Numbered from the stretch's first letter, positions 23,531 to 35,884 are shown. The stretch is DNA of 64,000 bases from Diphasiastrum complanatum (GCA_029204225.1 CM055094.1:12299314-12363313); one strand, 5' to 3'. The notes: generated by a model not told the origin, from the letters alone. Program-made: numbers and translations.

Positions 23531-23850
23531 CTTGGGATGTAAATCTGACTACCCTTTGGTTGGAGTAGTATCAAACCTTTACCTTTTATTTTTGATTCAT
23601 TGGCTAACTAAGGTCTTTTTTTTTTTTTATCAGTCCTCAGGTTGGTTTCAAGATGCTGTCGCCTTAGGTTATGAGGAGCCCTTCCTCCACCTAATCATTT
23701 TATTTAGACCTTGATATGTTGCATGAAGAAGGCCGTTGTTGTGCATGATTTTATTATTGAAACTAATCGGGCTACATGTCTCACTGTTGTGGACCTGAAG
23801 ATAAAGTCCTATGTCTTATTGATTTACTTGGTACTTTGGATTAGGTTAGT

Positions 23851-24129
23851 ATGTATCTAGATTTTATTAAGAAAAAAAATCCTCTGACTACTGTGGAAAC
23901 CCTATTTGGTAATATTGCTATGTTTGTGGAAGGATTTGAAGAAGCAAAGAGATTTTTTAAATCACATATCAGAAAAGTTTTTGAGTTACTTCTCTTTGTT
24001 GATGATCTTGATGAGGATAGTGCATCACAACTTGAGCTATTCTCCCAGGATATTTATGACATTGGGGACCAGTCTGCTTATGAATTTTGCCAGTCCAAAA
24101 GCTGCCAAATTCCTATGGTTCCCAGCTGA
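23851..24129 (+). other. Unidentified 92-codon open frame
   Basis: An open frame with balanced, protein-like composition (VETLFGNIAMFVEGFEEAKR, then LLLFVDDLDED) and no low-complexity bias, preceded by an interrupted upstream frame. VDDLDED is followed by acidic and helical residues. I do not recognise the family. It may be a fragment of a transposase or a captured exon. There is no clear start context or splice sites. Confidence 0.3.
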
Positions 24130-25309
24130 ACATTCAAATATGCACTCAAACTTGTAGACTTGCTGCTCTGCATAAAAACTCTTCTCTAGAGACTCCTATT
24201 GCATTTGACACCATCATTCTTAGTAATAAATTTTGAATAAGTAGCTTGATACTCGATAATTGAAAAAAATCCAAAAATCAGAAACTTTCACAAATTTGGC
24301 AGTGGCTAAACCAGGAAGATCAAAACTCAAAATTGGCACTAGCAAAAGCTACCTAGATGAGGATTAACTCAGCAAGGATTCTCACTTGCTATTCTACATA
24401 AAAACTCATTAAAATGATGGTTTTTGACAAATCTGGAACAACTAATCTTTGCCCTTATGAGGGGAGATAGATTCGACAAAAATAGATATATGGTAGAAAT
24501 GAAGGTTCTTTTGAAGAATCAAGGATTTTTTTTTCAAGCTGGCGATGATTGAAAATGATGTTTTTGGAAAAATAACCCTCATTGAAAAAATTTGATGGAA
24601 CCAACTCTCTCTGAACTCATTGATGATATATTTCTATATTTAAAAACCTCAGAAAGACTTTTGAAGGTTTGGGCGAAGGTTGGAAAAGAGATACTTATAT
24701 TTTTGTAGAAAACTTATATTTTTTCTCCAAAAAAAATGATCAAAAGCTCAAAAAACCTTCACTAACTCTCGCCTGACTCACTAATGACCAAAAATAGTAT
24801 GAAGAAATGATTGGAGAAGTTGGCGAAGGTTCAAGCAAAGGTTATTTTTTGAGATTTGATATTTTTGGAGAAAAGTTAAACTTTTCAACAAAAGGTTACC
24901 AGAAACTAAAGCACCTTTACTATTCTTTCTATTTTTAGTTGACCTTTGCTGAACTGGTTGTGAGCAGATCTCGGTTAGATCTAACTATAGTAGGCTAGGC
25001 GAGGGTTGATTTTATGCATTTTTTGACTTTTAGGAGTTTTTTCACTGTTTTTTGTTGTTTTTCTCAAGTTTTTGGAAAATGGCTAGAAGTAACCTTCGCC
25101 CTTCAATGTGTAGCTTCACTGCATCAGGGAGGTCATGTCTGCAAGTCGGTGAAGGTTGATTTCAAAACGAATAGACTATTATCAAGGTTTGATGAAGTTT
25201 TGTCCTCTTTTCTCTCCAAATTACAGAAAATGAGCGATTTTTGTTTTTTCTGTGATTATTCAACATCTAACGCTACGACCCACTAATCCCAATCACCAAG
25301 ATCAAGCTT

Positions 25310-25312
<3 letters not shown>
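24130..25312. other. Spacer with recurring GCGAAGGTT words
   Basis: No gene recognised. GGCGAAGGTT / AACCTTCGCC words recur near 24670, 24820 and 25095, resembling the CACCTTCGCC words of the 12.5-kb minisatellite. Confidence 0.4.

Positions 25313-25374
<62 letters not shown>
25313..25374. repeat. (CT)n microsatellite, about 60 bp
   Basis: Uninterrupted dinucleotide repeat. Confidence 0.97.
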
Positions 25375-26151
<777 letters not shown>

Positions 26152-27617
26152 GCTATGGATTAATAGCAAGAGTTTTGTTAAACCCTTTCAATTGAATGTA
26201 TCCATGCTCTCTCTGTAGCCCGCAACTATTGTGGCTACTTACTGGCATATTCAACTACTAAAATGTCCACCTCTAGCATTTCACAGCTTGAAAAAACGAT
26301 ATGTGGAGAGAAAGATCCACCATTAACTTCTTCTTACCCTGGCCATGTTGGCTCTTGATTCAATACCCTTGGTGGATGTCTATGGCCATTTGCAAGCTAT
26401 GATGACCAAAAGTGACCTATAAACTTAGGATTTCTATCACTAACAATATCACTTGGCATTTCATACAACTTGAATAATCTTTTCCAAAAGATATGGGCTA
26501 AATTTGAAGCCATTAATTTTTTTACTGTAAGAACAATACAAGCACTTAGTACAGAGAATGGCCAAATCAAAATTAAGTTATATCAATTTGTAAGAAACTC
26601 ACAACCTTTATTTGTGAGCATTAGATAAGACTAAGGGTGGATTTATATGGAAGAGGCCAGACATTCCAAAATATGCACTTACCCCCCAATTTATCCCGAC
26701 GGGTACTTCCATGGGAAAGCCCCAAGTTTTCATTTGGAGGCAAGAGCATTTAACATCTAAATTCAAATTAGATAAGGCATTTATGTTTTTTATTGGAGAG
26801 AATAGAAAGGGCCCACCACTTACCCCCCATACTCCAAGATGCCTAGGTCTCCCCCGGTATCCAGAGTTACCCTAGGTTGGTACCTTTTAATGCCACCTAG
26901 GTGCAACTTCACCCCTTGTGAAATGTGGGAAGGCCTATTGGAATGGCTCCACCAATTTGGTAGAGTATTTAGGCCTTTTAGAGTTACCCCTCCATGTGAA
27001 ACCAACCTTAAAGTGTATGTAATACCTACAATTGTGTATGTGTCACACTAGACTATGCAGTATAAAAGCTCATGACACGACTCATGTCGTGAAAAGTTCA
27101 TTTTGAGACACTTTATATCTCAAGCGGATAATGCTGTAGAAACATATCATTATCCTTTTCGCGACATGCTCACGGCTAAATTGCTTCACCTGGATCATAC
27201 GATGTCTCCCTCGAGATCAATCAGCTTAGGCTCAGAGATAAGCGATATGACAGATTGGCTCCACATATGGATAGTATCATATGTTAAAGGTGAGTAGAAC
27301 TGCGCTGCTTTTTCATACACATGATCATTTGCTTTTCACTTGCCTTCGGCTTGCGCAGCTGCTACAGAGCTGTATTGTGGGCAATATCTTGTATGAAGAA
27401 GCATCTGAAAATGCAATTATACTCACCGTTGACATGATACTCATCCCTATGCCGGAGCATATACGATGCAGCCGGAGCATGTACGATGCAGCAGGAAGAT
27501 CCGTCAGATTTCAAGCCTTTCCAGTTCTAAGGGGCGCTCTTTTGCAATGGGCTCAGAGGCTATCCTAGCTTAGATCCCATGTCTTGATCACGGCTTGTTA
27601 GAAGCCGAATAGTTTAA
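26152..27617. other. Spacer downstream of the leftward host gene
   Basis: No convincing gene. TATAAAAG occurs at 27061 but no supported transcript start follows. A 20-bp tandem duplication is at 27451-27490. Confidence 0.4.
27451..27490. repeat. 20-bp tandem duplication
   Basis: GCCGGAGCATATACGATGCA is followed by a copy with one change (A to G at the eleventh base). Confidence 0.85.
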
Positions 27618-28928
27618 CTATAGCAATGTGGTCATCGTGAATGGCGTGCCCAACTCTGAGCTGCTATGTACTAAAGTATTGCTTTGCAAGATTCTGTTCA
27701 GCGTATTCTGTACATTGGACCTTTCTTCAATAAGAAAATCCTTAATTTTCTGACGTACATTTGGAAAGTCCAACCTACAGACCTCTCTTGTGGGTAATTC
27801 AGAGACTGACTTAAAAGAGTGTAACCTCCAGTTCCTCAATGATTGCTCAAGATTGAGCCGAAGAACCTTGCAACTTAAGGAGCTCATTAATACCAGGTTG
27901 CAATTTAGCTGCTCCGTGCAGCTACGAACTTCCTCTTCAAGTGCCTGAATATTGCCACAAACGTGGAAACAGTGCGAAACCACGAACTTAGTAACCTAGA
28001 GAAAAGCGTGTATATAGCGAGTCCGGGTAACCAAAATGCAAATGTGCTCAGTCATTAATATTCAGTGTGAAGCCCTTCAGAGTCAGATAGAAGATACATC
28101 AAATTGAGTTGCAGGCAAGAACGTAGAAATTATTCCAAATCACCACACAATGTAACACGCATTTTTTCAATTGGGACGATCATGATGAACTGCATTCATG
28201 TGCCTTCATGTCAAACCCTGCGTATACGGATTCTCACAGTTTGTAGTAGACTATAGCAGTTTTAGAACAATTAGCAGGGTATACATGCAAGAAGCAAGCC
28301 CGTGTATTTCTCTACGGAATGTGCAAATTTAGTTATCAACTTCTGTCCCTAACACGACAACTGATAGCACGCACTTTGCCAAGCGTAACAGGTATAGCCC
28401 GGTAGGTAGAGAAAGCTTTCATAATGGCAGTAACTACTGCTCTCGCAAACATGGAGCATGTTCAATATGCATAAAGGACTACAGGCTTGACTTTCCGGGC
28501 TTGTTGTATTGTCTCAAGAACGTTTCAACTTTCAAGCATACAGAGAACGACTTACTGTAGGGGATTGTTAAAAATAAGCACATCTCATACTTGCCTGTCA
28601 AGAACAACCCAAGTTGCATGCCACGTCTTTCCTTCTACTGCTGTTACACCTTGTGTTGCTGATGTGATGACCTTCACTTTCAGCTTCACCTGCTCCAACA
28701 CAAGCTGTCGACGCTTTAAATTCACAGCAACAAGCTTGGTAGATGCAAAAAGAACATTATTAGTTGCGGTCAGATAGAGGTGTGCTCAGACCTTTTTGAT
28801 GTCGTAGAACTTCTGCACTTGTTCTGTGATGTTGCGGCATGAATGCTGGACTCTGGCAGCTGTTTCTTGCAATGTAGGACCCATAGCACTGTCGCTAGTC
28901 AGCATACGACAACCCCATAAGTCCCGGG
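27618..28928 (-). CDS. 3' part of a host gene, three exons; helical protein, possibly AUG8/QWRF-like
   Basis: Leftward exons join in phase: 28928-28792 after TTGCAG, 28734-28591 after CCAAG and ending at a GTATGAG donor, and about 27986-27618 ending in TAG (an alternative acceptor starts the last at 27944). The protein has LWGCRML, then RNITEQVQKFYD, NLKRRQLVLEQVKLKVKVI, WVVLDRQ and GNIQALEEEVRSC, and is mostly amphipathic helix. The spacing R..L..VKLK..W..LDR..G.I.ALE recalls the C-terminal domain of augmin subunit 8/QWRF proteins, microtubule-binding factors, but the QWRF signature itself is not present, so this is a weak guess. The intron at 28735-28791 is only 57 bp, short for plants. Upstream exons were not found; the 5' side holds a SINE, a foldback element and a chromovirus, probably inside an intron. 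Confidence 0.4.
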
Positions 28929-29214
28929 CTGCAAGACAATCAACCATCAGAATGTGCCATCTACGTAGCTCGCTTATGGCAGTTACACCTTATAAGTAGC
29001 CCTTATCGGGCAATTATAAGGTATAGCAGTGCATTTGCAGAGGTAAAAAAGCCTGTCATGATGAAAGACAGCACTCTCACTGCTTGATTGCAAAAATTCT
29101 TGACAGTTAGGACTTCTATTCACCCAAAAAATGAGCCTCTCCGATTGTAATTCTACAGGTAACAGCATCCAGGGTTGCTTCAGAAAGGTATGAAAAAAGG
29201 GTCCAGATCATACG

Positions 29215-29472
29215 CATTACGTATTATGCTTCTTGGTTTCCAAGAGGAGGCTCGAACCTGGGCCCAAAGAAACTTTGGATGCCAAGCTAACCAGCTGAGC
29301 CAACCCTCTTGGGTGCATTACGTATTATGGAAGGAGCCGGGGCAGAAGCCATTTTGCCCGGTAACGATTTCCAAAACAATTTGGGCGAGGCCCGGAGGGG
29401 CCGAGCCTAAACTTTTTTGGAAAGCCGAATCGGGCAGAATGGCCTTTGCCCGGCTCCTTCCATTGCGTAATG
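29215..29472. mobile_element. Foldback (MITE-like) element with long inverted arms, interrupted by a SINE
   Basis: GGAAGGAGCCGGG at 29329 and CCCGGCTCCTTCC ending at 29461 start arms of about 32 bp (29329-29360 and 29431-29461) that are nearly complementary, continuing as CC.TTTTGCCCG / CGGGCAGAATGG. The pairing extends outward to CATTACG (left, 29215-29221) and CGTAATG (right, 29466-29472). The left outer arm is the segment duplicated by the SINE insertion. The middle (29361-29430) carries no gene. No transposase is present, so it would be non-autonomous. Its own target duplication is unclear. Confidence 0.6.
29229..29314 (-). mobile_element. 86-bp tRNA-shaped SINE, copy 1, with 15-bp target duplication
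   Basis: The body is flanked by perfect copies of GCATTACGTATTATG (29214-29228 and 29315-29329). On the minus strand it has a Pol III A box (TGGCTCAGCTGG) and B box (GGTTCGAGCC), and a 7-8-bp acceptor-like stem (CCAAGAGG/CCTCTTGG). The central part forms CCAAAG-TTT-CTTTGG. After the tRNA-like part only 11 bases follow, so that the 3' end forms the hairpin CTTGG-AAA-CCAAG. There is no poly(A) and no unrelated body. The T stem is poorly paired, so it is not a working tRNA. A second copy of identical length is at 58915. Confidence 0.85.
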
Positions 29473-29750
29473 GATACCTGAAATTTTTTTAGAAGCACAT
29501 TATGAAGCATAATAGGCAGGTTTGACTTTGACTGACCAACACAAATGTGCCATGTGGCAGTTGTACGGAATCCGTACGGACGGGCACAGACAGGCAGAAA
29601 AAAAAAAAGCAAAATCTGCCTTTGAAAAAAATGCATGCATTTTCTACTTTTTAATTTATTTGAAAATGGGCACAATATGCCACAGGTATCCATTACTGAT
29701 TGATTATGCTTGTAGAGCTCTAAACGGCGGATTGGAAAAGTTCAGGGTAG

Positions 29751-29838
29751 AGCTCTAAAATTCTTACGATTGGTATTTTTGGTTCACCCACTCTAGCTCT
29801 AAAATTCTTACGATTGGTATTTTTGCTTCACCCACTCT
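29751..29838. repeat. 44-bp tandem duplication
   Basis: Two units (29751-29794, 29795-29838) differ at one base (GGTTC versus GCTTC in TTTTTGGTTCACCC). A partial third begins at 29839. Confidence 0.9.
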
Positions 29839-30043
29839 AGCTCTGAGATTTAGCACTAGTTAAGTAGCTGCCTAAGGCTACAGCATAAACAAGTATCTTT
29901 CAAAATTCTAAAAACTTTCAAGAATGGATAGCAGCAAGTCGTTCGTGCTACCTGTGCATACACAATAGCAGTAGAAGTGTGATAATTCTTAAGATATTAA
30001 ACAAGCTGACTCCAATAAATGTTATGATATGTGGCTACGGTAC

Positions 30044-30375
30044 TGTTACGAGCTCGTGACCAGTGCCGAACCCTAGAGAACACAGATAGGTCAGATACCA
30101 CAGTCAGGGTCGTGTCCAACGTACACGACCAACAGGGCAAGACAGTGTGAGTAGTGTGCCCCAGCACGGTCCATAGCCATGGCGGGCCTAACACAGTCTA
30201 GGGACCCGGTCCCGACGTGCAGTCGGCCACGTCAGTGACACGTGGCTTACACTTGGCAGTTGCATGCTACCAGTCCTCACACTGGGCTAGGAGGGGCTTA
30301 CTCTATATCAGGGAGTAGGCAAGGTTGGGTGGATCAGTTAGTGTTTGCGCTGCTGTGGTGTTAGGATGTATTACA
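30044..30375 (+). repeat. 5' LTR of chromovirus 1
   Basis: 332 bp, TGTTAC to ATTACA. It lacks 27 bp present in the 3' LTR around CCCTGTCAGCAGGACAGGG. Confidence 0.9.
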
Positions 30376-30376
30376 C

Positions 30377-30388
30377 TAGTATCAGAGC
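30377..30388 (+). promoter_or_regulatory. Primer-binding site of chromovirus 1
   Basis: TAGTATCAGAGC, one mismatch from the usual initiator-Met tRNA site, starts one base after the LTR. Confidence 0.75.
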
Positions 30389-31222
30389 CATCTCCATCGT
30401 AGGGAGCTTAGTAGCAGCAATAGAGAAAGCTATCAGAGGATAGGAAAATTCTCTTAGTTTCTCAAAAAGAGTTACAAGAGAAAATTCTTTGTAGGATCAG
30501 CTTTCTAATCCTCCAATTTCCTGGAAATCTCAGTAGTTTGGAAGCATATTTCTTAGAATAGCTTCAGCGCTGATGAATGAGTTTCCCTCTCTGATTTTCG
30601 AGCCTTAGTTCAGTGTAATCTGAGCGGAAATTCAAGGGGAAAGAAAGAGCAGATCCATCGTTGTATAGCTAGCCCTCAAATCTGAAATTTGTATCAAGTT
30701 TTGAGTAGATTAGAGTAAGTTCTAATCTGAAATAGAGTAGCAGGGTCAGCGCTGGACAGAGAAGAGAAAGGGTGAAATTTCATCCCTGTTTTTTGAGATT
30801 TCTCAAGAGTTCGAACTTCAAACTTGTTTGCCACAGACCAGCGACCTACCAGTTGAGGTCAACTCAGAGATTCAAGCGAATTTTTGAGCTTTAAATTGGA
30901 CAAATCGGGCCAGACAGGTTGCTATCCAACCAGCGAGGGCAAAACATCAAACTTCCGGATTTCTTTTTGTAAATTTTTCGGTTTTCGGTTTGTTGGAGCC
31001 CCACACCTGAAATCAGATCAGTCAGCTACTCAACTCAAGAACCGGGACAAAAGGTCTGAAAGCAGTTGAGGAAGAGCTGAGAGGGCTTTTCTTGATTCTC
31101 TCTGTGGAAGTATAGTTCTCAGAAAGAGCTACATTTTCTTTCCCTCCCTTGTATAGTCGTAAATTAGTCTTTCTGACTTTTTTTCCTTCAAAAGTTAAGG
31201 TACCTCTCTTTTAGTTCCAAAA

Positions 31223-32307
31223 ATGATCACTCCTCAGGGACCTAATCAACCCCCGGAGAGAGGCTTCGACGAACTTGAAACATAAGCCTTGGCTTACAGT
31301 AAAGGGAAAGAACATATGGAAATGGAAGAACAGGAACAGTTCACCAAAGAACTCGAAGAACTGGTTACCAAAGAGCAGTTTCTCCACTTGGTAACAAAAG
31401 TGGATGAACTTAAGTTGGCATTAGCCAATTTCAAGTCCAGTGTGGATGACTCGTTCGCTGAACTCAAAGGCTTGATTTTGAGTTCCGCGAAAGGAAGCCT
31501 TCCCTCCACTTCCATCGGTTTCGGGTGAGACTTTGCGATCTCACCCCAGTGTCTTTAAAGATTTAAAGCCTCCTACTTTTATTGGGGAAGAGAAGGATAG
31601 AAATGCAGATATTCTACAAACCTTCCTCAGCAAATGGAAGAACATTCATGCTCTTAAACAGACCCCTGACCATTTGCAAGCAATTGAGGCCAATCTTTCC
31701 TTAGCCCATGGCCTATAAGTGGTGGTTAAATCTCCAGGAGACTGGGCAGACTCCCCGGTCATGGAAAGCTTTTGAAGAAGCTTTGAAGAAGCTTTCTTAA
31801 GAGAATTTCTACCAATAAATGAACTTGATAGAGCTTGGGAAGCCTGGGAAAGAACAGTAATGGACAAGTCCCTCATCCAATATATCTCGCTGCACCAAGA
31901 AGCAATTTGAAAGATTAAAAATATGGATGATTATCAGAAAATCAGAGGGTTTGTAAGTAGAGGTCCAGAGAAACTCGCCTACTATCCTTGAGCAAGCTCT
32001 CAGATATGCTCAAATCTATGATGATTCAGTGGGTAGGAAAAAGGCGAGACAACAGCCCCTTTTTGAGCAGCCTCCTCAATTTGAAAAAGAAATTTTTAAA
32101 AGAAAGATAGAAGATAAAATTAAAGGTGAAGCTCCTCAAAAATGCCCTTCACTCATACAGCCCTTAAAACCAGAAGATTTCGCGAAAGCCAAACAGGAAC
32201 GTTTGTGCTTTGTGTGTATGGACAAGGGACACACAGTCAGACAGTGTCCCAAGGGGCCTTTCACTAAGAAAGATAAAAAAGATAAGAAACAATTTCATCT
32301 TGTTTAG
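31223..32307 (+). pseudogene. gag: Chromovirus 1 gag
   Basis: Starts at ATG 31223 (MITPQGPNQPPERG), with an early in-frame TAA at 31283 and a frameshift near 31525. The N-terminal part is acidic and helical (EELVTKEQFLHLVTKVDEL), followed by the retrotransposon gag region (PPTFIGEEKDRNADILQTFL) that forms the capsid-like particle. More stops lie between 31715 and 32030. A CCHC zinc knuckle, CFVCMDKGHTVRQC, is intact near 32207-32248 and would bind RNA. The frame ends at a single TAG (32305-32307) directly before the protease in the same frame. About 900 bp of leader separates the primer site from the ATG. Confidence 0.85.
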
Positions 32308-33045
32308 ACTGTATATTTCCCCAGTGACTCGGCAGCTTCCGAGATCAAAGTGTATCATGAAGACCATGAATATTGCTGCCAGCTGACCTCTGGAAGGCTA
32401 TCGAGACCCTTCAGCTTTGGGCCGCATGAGCTAGTACGTATGCATGGGAAAGTTGGTAACCAGTCAGTAAGAGTTATGGTTGATGAACGGGCCACCCATA
32501 ATTTCATCAACTACACCCTGGTTAAAAAACTTAAACTTCCAGAAGTACCTAGTCAGCATACGTACATAGTTTCACTAGCTAAGAGTGAAGATAAGAAAAT
32601 CTGGGAAACTATGGTAAGTAGCTTGAATCTTGATATTCAGGGGTACCAAGATGAAATAAACTTTCAAATAATGCACCTGGATCGCACAAATATTGTTCTC
32701 GAGAGAGATTGGCTCTATAGTTTAGGACCTTCCCTCCACAGAAACTATCAGGAGAACACCCTTAGCTTTCAGCATAAAGGCCGAGAGATCCAGTTGCATG
32801 GGGAGCATGATGTTCCCAACAGTCCTATGGTCTGCAATTCAGAGCTTTGTCAGCTAATCGGAGACGAAGATCATCAGGTATTCTTATGTGACTTTCAGTT
32901 TATTCCTGAAGTTTCTATTTCTAGTTCTATACAGCAAAAAATTAGTAAACTAGAAATTTTATTGTCTAAATTTAAAGATGTTTTTCCTGAAGATTTGCCA
33001 CATGGTTTGCCACCTAGCAGAGAGGTAAATCATGTAACAATCTAG
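32308..33045 (+). pseudogene. Chromovirus 1 protease region
   Basis: In the gag frame after one TAG. The aspartic protease core reads MVDERATHNFI near 32480-32510, where DSGATHNFI is expected, so the catalytic DSG triad is damaged (DER). The usual KKLKLP and later hydrophobic flap-like stretch follow (LDRTNIVLERDWL), then the linker to reverse transcriptase ([17 protein letters not shown]). It ends at a stop at 33043-33045. Confidence 0.85.
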
Positions 33046-33563
33046 TACTAGGTACAGCACTTGTTTCTAAACCTCCGTATTGGGTCAGCCGAATAGAGGA
33101 TGAAGAAATAACTAGGCAGTTAACAGTTTATCTTGGGAAATGTCAAATTCAGACCAGTAATTCACCATGGGCCTCACCAGTCCTTTTGGTGAAAAAGAAA
33201 GAAGGGTCTATGCGTCTTTGCGTAGATTACAGATCCCTCAATAAAGTCACAATAAAGAAAAAATATCCTATGCCTCGGACAGACGAGTTGTTTGATCAAC
33301 TCGACGGGGCTAAAATTTTCAGTAAAATAGACCTCAGATTGGGATACCATCATGTTCGTATAGAATCGGATGATGTCCCGAAAACAACTTTTAGGACTTG
33401 TCACGGTCATTATGAGTTTAAGGTGATGCCATTTGGGCTCACAAATGCTCCAACTACCTTTATGACCTTGATGAACAGTGTCCTCAGACCATACTTGGGT
33501 AAATTCATGGTCGTATTTTTAGATGACATCCTCGTCTACAGCAAACGAGGAAGGAGCATCTAA
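33046..33563 (+). pseudogene. Chromovirus 1 reverse transcriptase
   Basis: The N-terminal link at 33046-33185 is frameshifted. The open part has [44 protein letters not shown] and the catalytic box [11 protein letters not shown] near 33510-33542. These are the standard gypsy polymerase motifs, copying element RNA inside the particle. A frameshift at about 33550 breaks the connection to the thumb (readable in another frame, e.g. FLGLAGYYRRFVKEY near 33750-33790). Confidence 0.92.
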
Positions 33564-33945
33564 AACACCTCAGAAAGGTATTTCGACTGCTCAGAAAGCA
33601 TAAGCTTTATGCTAAACAATCCAAGTGTGAATTCTTCATTGAAGAAGTAGCATATTTGGGTCACATTATCTCGTCAGATGGGATTAAGATGGACCCGAAC
33701 AAGGTTAAAGCTCAGTTGGCTGAGACCTCAAAATATTTTGGAACTTCAGATCTTTCTTGGTTTGGCGGGATACTACAGACGATTTGTCAAGGAATATGCT
33801 CAGATAGCAATTTCCATGACGAATCTTCTTAAGGGAAAGGGAAAGGAGTTCATTTGAGTCCGCACAACAGGAGAGCTTTGATGCTCTCAAAAAAGCCTTA
33901 GCCACAACACCAATTTTAAAAGTCGACTGCCCCAATCAGCCATTT

Positions 33946-34389
33946 GTGGTCGAAACAGATGCTAGCGACTTTGCAGTTGGTGCTGTGCTAACTCAGGGTG
34001 GACGACCAGTTGCGTTTGAGAGTAAAAAACTCGAGCCAATTCAGACTAGGTACAATGTCTATGAAAAGAAACTCTTTTCTATAGTCCATGCCCTTAAGGT
34101 TTGGAGGCATTATTTGTATGGTGCCAACTTTGAGGTCCTGACAGACCATGAAAGTCTCAGATACCTTTGCAATCAACCTGATCTTAGAGGTCGGAAAGCT
34201 CGTTGGGCAGCGTTGATGCAAGAGTTTGATATGTCTATCAGATATAGATGGGGGAAATTCAATACATTAGCAGATGCCCTTAGCAGAATGCCTATGATAA
34301 ATGAGCTGAGTTTCACTCAGATTTCTAATGAGTTACTCGAGTCCTTGAGAGAGAAGTGCCAGCATAATGCATTTTTCTCTATTATCTAG
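33946..34389 (+). pseudogene. Chromovirus 1 RNase H
   Basis: VETDASDFAVGAVLTQ starts the domain with its first catalytic Asp. YEKKLFSIVHALKVWRHYL carries the Glu helix, and LTDHESLRYL has the next Asp. It ends in RWGKFNTLADALSRMP, the standard entry to the integrase spacer. It degrades the RNA of the RNA-DNA hybrid. Open throughout, with a stop at 34387-34389. Confidence 0.92.
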
Positions 34390-34537
34390 TTCCGTTGAGG
34401 ATGATGATGAGTCCGAGTATACGTTGTCAGATGACGTTGAGGATCCTAAGCCTGTATTACCCAAGCAAACCCCAGGGGTTGAGGGTCAGTTGACTCAAGG
34501 ATTCAAATGGAAATAGTATTCCTTTCAGGATGAGTAC

Positions 34538-35390
34538 TTGCTCTATAGAGATAGAGTATGTGTCCCCAATTCCGAGGATTATAGGCAGCAGGTCCTATAT
34601 GAATGTCATGACAATCCTAGTGCGGGACACCCAGGCATGCAGAAGACCTATGAACTTCTTCGTAGGCAATTTTTCTGGCCCAATATGAAAAAGGACGTCC
34701 ACCAGTATGTAGCCAGTTGCCAGAAATGTCAAGTAAATAAAGCAGAGCGTTTAAAGGCAGGAGGGTTGTTGCAGCCCTTAGAAATACCAGCTGGTAAATG
34801 GGAGAGTATCTCCATGGATTTTATAGTAGGCCTGCCAAAAACCCAAAAGGGTAATGATGTCATATGGTTCACAGTTGATCGTCTGACCAAAATGGCTCAT
34901 TTTATTCCGACCAAAACAACCGTCAGAGCTCCAGAGTTAGCAAGGTTGTCTGTAGATGGGCTATTTAAATTGTACGATCTACCTTCCGGCATAGTCAGCG
35001 ACTGGGATAGTAAGTTTAATGGAAATTTTTGGAGGGCAGTATTCCATCATCTCCATACTAAACTTAATTTTGAGTACCACTGACCATCCACAGACGGACG
35101 GTCAAATAGAGAGGGGAAATCTGGTGCTGGAGAATATGCTTTGTGCATACATCAGCAAGAAGCAGACTAATTGGGAGGAGTATCTCTCGATACTAGAGTT
35201 TGCTTACAACAGTACCAAACATTCAGCTACAGGATACAGCCCATTTATGCTGATGTACGGTTTTCAGCCACGCTCACCCACAGCTGTAGGGTTTAAACAA
35301 GAAAAAGTTGAAGCAACCAGAAACTTTTTAGAGGACCTAAACCAGACGATAGAACATGCTAAGCGTAGCATTAGGCAATCCCAGGATTGA
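34538..35390 (+). pseudogene. Chromovirus 1 integrase core
   Basis: The zinc-binding H2C2 motif is intact (HECHDNPSAGHPG, then CQKCQVNKAERL). The core domain has SMDFIVGLPK with the first catalytic Asp and VSDWDSKFNGNFW with the second, where R is often expected instead of W. A frameshift at about 35075 moves into an overlapping frame carrying TDGQIERGNLVLENML with the catalytic Glu region. The frame then stops at 35390. It would insert element DNA. Confidence 0.9.
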
Positions 35391-35860
35391 GCCAGACATT
35401 ATGCAGATCCACACAGATGGGATGTGCAGTTCTCCGCTGGTGAGAAAGTCTATTTGAGAGTCCCAGTTGACTCTAAAACCCTCAAATCAGGAGTGTGTGC
35501 TAAGTTGTCTCCTAGGTATTGTGGTCCCTTTACCATCAGTAGGAGACTAGGCGAGGTCACCTATGAGCTAGAACTCCCACATAGCAGTAAGGTTTTTTCA
35601 GTCTTTCATGTAAGTCAGTTACGAAAAGCCTTAACCAGATCAGAAAGTCTGGTAGGGGACAATGTTCTAGCTGTCCCATTGGATCCTCAGCAACCTCCAC
35701 ATGAACCAGAAGAGATTCTTGATATTAGAGAGCCACATACTTGTCATACTCTATACTGAGAATATCTGGTTAGGTGGAATGATTAGTCTGTTGAGAATGC
35801 CACTTGGGAAAGAGACAACGTCCTTCACTAGATTTTTTGAGACTTTGTCTTAGAGGACCA
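35391..35860 (+). pseudogene. Chromovirus 1 integrase C-terminus with chromodomain
   Basis: FSAGEKVYLRVP, then LSPRYCGPFTI and KVFSVFHVSQLRKAL, are the usual GPY/F module. EPEEILDIRE starts a chromodomain that is cut by a TGA at 35757-35759 and continues in the same frame as EYLVRW and NATWERD. Chromodomains direct insertion to modified histones and define the chromovirus group. Confidence 0.85.
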
Positions 35861-35871
35861 AGACGGTTCTT

Positions 35872-35884
35872 AAGGGGGAGGGAG
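35872..35884 (+). promoter_or_regulatory. Polypurine tract of chromovirus 1
   Basis: AAGGGGGAGGGAG directly precedes the 3' LTR. Confidence 0.85.

Noticed and set aside
27061-27297. Gene with TATAAAAG promoter
   Set aside because: The following open frame begins without ATG and shows no domain or splice signals.
29229-29314. A functional nuclear tRNA gene on the minus strand
   Set aside because: A and B boxes are present, but the T stem does not pair, the anticodon arm is replaced by a tight hairpin, and it is flanked by a target duplication, so it is a retroposon.
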